From CAYYOS01 sp964473355 (GTDB lineage: Bacteria > Pseudomonadota > Gammaproteobacteria > Burkholderiales > REEB80), in assembly GCA_964473355.1 (NCBI GenBank), contig CAYYOS010000004.1, positions 1-35,683 on the forward strand: DNA of 35,683 bases, read 5' to 3'. The notes under the pieces were generated by a model that had not been told where the DNA came from, ran no database searches, and saw nothing but the letters and a program-made list of their open reading frames with translations. This document shows positions 33,962-35,683 of the stretch, one piece after another. Position numbers and translations under genes: made by a program. Position 1 is the first letter of the stretch. Every line of letters begins with the position of its first letter.

Positions 33962-33990
33962 TACGTCGCTCACCTGACTCAAGCCAAACT
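33956..33990 (+). other. Degenerate left half of an attC
   Basis: GTATAATACGTCGCTC at the end of the GNAT gene closely matches the left half of attC 5 (GTATAACACGTCGTTC). No R' GTTRRRY core follows. It is therefore probably the decayed end of cassette 6 and the right limit of the recognisable array. Confidence 0.45.
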
Positions 33991-34367
33991 TGCGTCTGTT
34001 TCGGGGACGACGCTCAACCCCAGCCCATATGGCCTAGACTCCTATCACTTTTTGCCTAAGACTTTTGGCATATTTACCCCTCCCTTTTTTGCGCAGATAG
34101 TAAAACTGTGTAAAGGCAAGTTGTCGCCCTAGCACAGACAGTCGTTTAAAAATTTTTGTTCTCGAACGGTTTAGTTTGGCAAGCCGCATGTTCTTCCGGG
34201 TATCAGGGAATTGCAAGTTTTCTTCATTTTAAATTGCGGGGCGACTTACGAATTTCTCTCGCTGAGAATGGTTAATCAGGTAAGGACTAATTGACAAGGA
34301 GAGCTCAAGAGAAGTGACGTCTCGCGAGTTCCACTTAACGGGTAACAACACGAAGGGGAAGTGAAAT
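33991..34367. other. Intergenic region between the cassette array and the peptidase-like gene
   Basis: About 380 bp, AT-rich, with no credible gene on either strand. A small hairpin TGCC..GGCA occurs near 34053-34074. TTGACA at 34291-34296 has no matching -10. AGGGGAAG at 34353-34360 is the ribosome binding site of the following gene. Confidence 0.5.
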
Positions 34368-35683
34368 ATGAATTGGATTGGACGAAAAAAACTTGCGCTC
34401 ATACCGTTGTCCCGCACGAACGCTCAACCCCCGGACCAGGTTCCCACGGACTGGGAAGACCAGATTTTACGGCGCGTTCTCTTCGACCCCATTCCGGGGA
34501 CCAGCGCGGACCGGTCGCTGCGGGCTTATATCCATGCCGCGTCGTCCGGACGAGCAGACCTTGACGTGGTCGTGATGCCGAGAATGACCGCTTCCCAGCA
34601 GGATGTGCCCGTGAATTTTCTGGAAGGGCAACTTGGAGCCCAGTTGCGAGCTCAAGGTTTTAATGCCGCAGCCATTGTCATGCTTGGCGGACCCGGCGCA
34701 GGCACAGCTGAGCTTAGCGGGTTCTGGGCGCGATTCGTGATGGCTGAAGGCGTCGGCGTGTGGGCCATGGAGTTCATACATGTCCTGGCAGGGTTCGCTG
34801 ATCTCTACCCATTCAACGGGAACATGGGAGCCTTCGACGAGATGGCGTGCGCTTGCGGGACACACCCTTCTGCTTACACAAAGGCGGCCATGGGATGGAC
34901 CGACGCCTCCTCAATCGCACAGCATGTTGGGCAAACAGCGAACTATGACCTGCACTCGGTGGGTCTGGTCCAACCATCCCCTTCCGGGCGAGTAGCGGCA
35001 GTACGCATTGGTGCGCTCGCCCCGTATTTGATGGTTGAAGCACGGCAGCGCGTCGATCAATTCGACATGAATATTCCTGGTGAAGGTGTGATCGTCTATC
35101 GCGTGCAAACATCGAATCCGCTCGGGCACGCGCAGAATAACACTCCCCCGATTTCGCTTTTGACGGGGAACGCGCTCACGCCTGGGAGTACGTTCACATC
35201 GGATAAAGGCGTACAGATACGAGTGATCAGGGCCTTATCCGGCGGGTTCTCAGTTAGCGTCAACGACCCAACGCAATCTTCCGTGTACACGATTCAACAA
35301 AAAAGCAATGGCCGGTTTGTCGACGCACATGAAATCGCCGGTAAAGATTTTGCTTTGGTCACCCGCCCTGCACAGAACAATGATACTCAAAGATGGATCC
35401 TCACCCCGCTGGGCGACAATACGTATACAATTCAGCAAAAGAGTAATGGACGTTTTATCGACGCGCATGAAATCGAGGGGAAAGATTTCGCTTTGGTGAC
35501 CCGCCCAGCTCAAAATAATGACACCCAGAGATGGATCCTAACGCCGCTGGGTGACAACACGTACACGATCCAGCAAAAAAGCAATGGCCGATTTGTCGAT
35601 GCACACGAAATTGCGGAGAAGGACTTCGCGCTGGTCACCCGAACTGCGCAGAATAACAATACTCAGCGATGGGTGATCAAATC
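34368..35683 (+). CDS. M6-metallopeptidase-like protein with ricin-B-like repeats, 3' partial
   Basis: Open from the ATG at 34368 to the window edge (438 codons, no stop), with AGGGGAAG 7 nt upstream. Residues 1-300 resemble M6 (immune-inhibitor-A-like) peptidases: AMEFIHVLAGFADLYPF sits where HExxH..D is expected, followed by MGAFDEMACACGTHPSAYTKAAMGW, then VEARQ...D..IPGEGVIVYRV. The first zinc His is Met134, while E135, H138 and D145 remain, so activity is doubtful. From Tyr307, 46-residue repeats (YTIQQKSNGRFVDAHEI...NNDTQRW) carry the QxW motif of ricin-B beta-trefoil lectins. No signal peptide is visible. Confidence 0.8.
   Translation, partial: MNWIGRKKLALIPLSRTNAQPPDQVPTDWEDQILRRVLFDPIPGTSADRSLRAYIHAASSGRADLDVVVMPRMTASQQDVPVNFLEGQLGAQLRAQGFNAAAIVMLGGPGAGTAELSGFWARFVMAEGVGVWAMEFIHVLAGFADLYPFNGNMGAFDEMACACGTHPSAYTKAAMGWTDASSIAQHVGQTANYDLHSVGLVQPSPSGRVAAVRIGALAPYLMVEARQRVDQFDMNIPGEGVIVYRVQTSNPLGHAQNNTPPISLLTGNALTPGSTFTSDKGVQIRVIRALSGGFSVSVNDPTQSSVYTIQQKSNGRFVDAHEIAGKDFALVTRPAQNNDTQRWILTPLGDNTYTIQQKSNGRFIDAHEIEGKDFALVTRPAQNNDTQRWILTPLGDNTYTIQQKSNGRFVDAHEIAEKDFALVTRTAQNNNTQRWVIK
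35286..35683 (+). repeat. 138-bp in-frame tandem repeat, nearly three units
   Basis: Units start at 35286, 35424 and 35562 with an exact 138-bp (46-codon) period; the third is cut by the window end. Differences between units are mostly at third codon positions, so the duplications are old enough to have drifted but the protein is constrained. Three units would make one beta-trefoil. Confidence 0.95.

Noticed and set aside
34034..34417. Two minus-strand frames of about 60 codons left of the peptidase-like gene
   Set aside because: Low-complexity basic products without start signals; one overlaps the ribosome binding site and start of the plus-strand gene.
34361..34575. Short plus-strand frames at the start of the peptidase-like gene
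   Set aside because: They are out-of-frame shadows of the long unterminated frame that starts at 34368.

Overview
The window looks like a chromosomal contig from a betaproteobacterium, most likely of the Nitrosomonadales/Gallionellales type. This is an inference from gene order (thrS-infC-rpmI-rplT-pheS-pheT-ihfA-merR, then tRNA-Pro(GGG), then surE-pcm-nlpD) and from protein similarity recalled from memory; no search was run. Two runs of ten N (19454-19463 and 29921-29930) show that it is a draft or metagenome scaffold.

Layout. (1) 1-10264, minus strand, housekeeping block: tRNA-Val(GAC), threonyl-tRNA synthetase, IF3 (rare AUC start), L35, L20, both subunits of phenylalanyl-tRNA synthetase, IHF alpha, a MerR-type regulator, tRNA-Pro(GGG), then surE-pcm-nlpD, which is usually followed by rpoS (just off the left edge). 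(2) galE on the plus strand. (3) 11419-18079: a tripartite RND efflux operon (membrane fusion protein, AcrB-type pump, OprM-type channel), divergent from an AcrR-type TetR repressor. The intergenic region holds a near-perfect AcrR operator. (4) 18212-21993: an fbpABC-like ferric iron ABC importer with a probable Fur box; its permease gene contains a mis-sized assembly gap. (5) 22167-23624: a DsrE-like protein, a small Cys-rich protein, a CrcB fluoride channel and a DUF302 protein. (6) 23732-27717: molybdenum cofactor genes moeA-moaD-moaE, divergent from moaA, with a histone-deacetylase-like amidohydrolase fused to the moaA operon at zero spacing. (7) 27719-28170: intergenic repeats, then xseA. 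(8) 29689-about 33990: a cluster of integron gene cassettes with several attC sites and no integrase in the window (CALIN-like). It carries a small lipoprotein, a two-TM protein, a DUF3644/HEPN-like protein, a DUF2513 protein, a PD-(D/E)XK-like nuclease, a MAPEG protein and a GNAT acetyltransferase. (9) 34368 to the right edge: a long open frame with no stop in the window. It encodes an M6-metallopeptidase-like protein with an altered zinc motif, followed by at least three nearly identical 46-residue ricin-B-like repeats.

The most unusual material is the cassette cluster. It packs probable nuclease and HEPN-type genes between attC sites, one of which has collapsed to 17 bp. The peptidase/lectin-like gene at the right edge is the second. 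Regulatory structures also deserve attention: a candidate pheS attenuator, a candidate L20 leader, the AUC start of infC, the AcrR operator, a 99-bp hairpin between pheT and ihfA, and a 29-bp inverted-repeat doublet that has extended the C-terminus of the AcrR-like protein.
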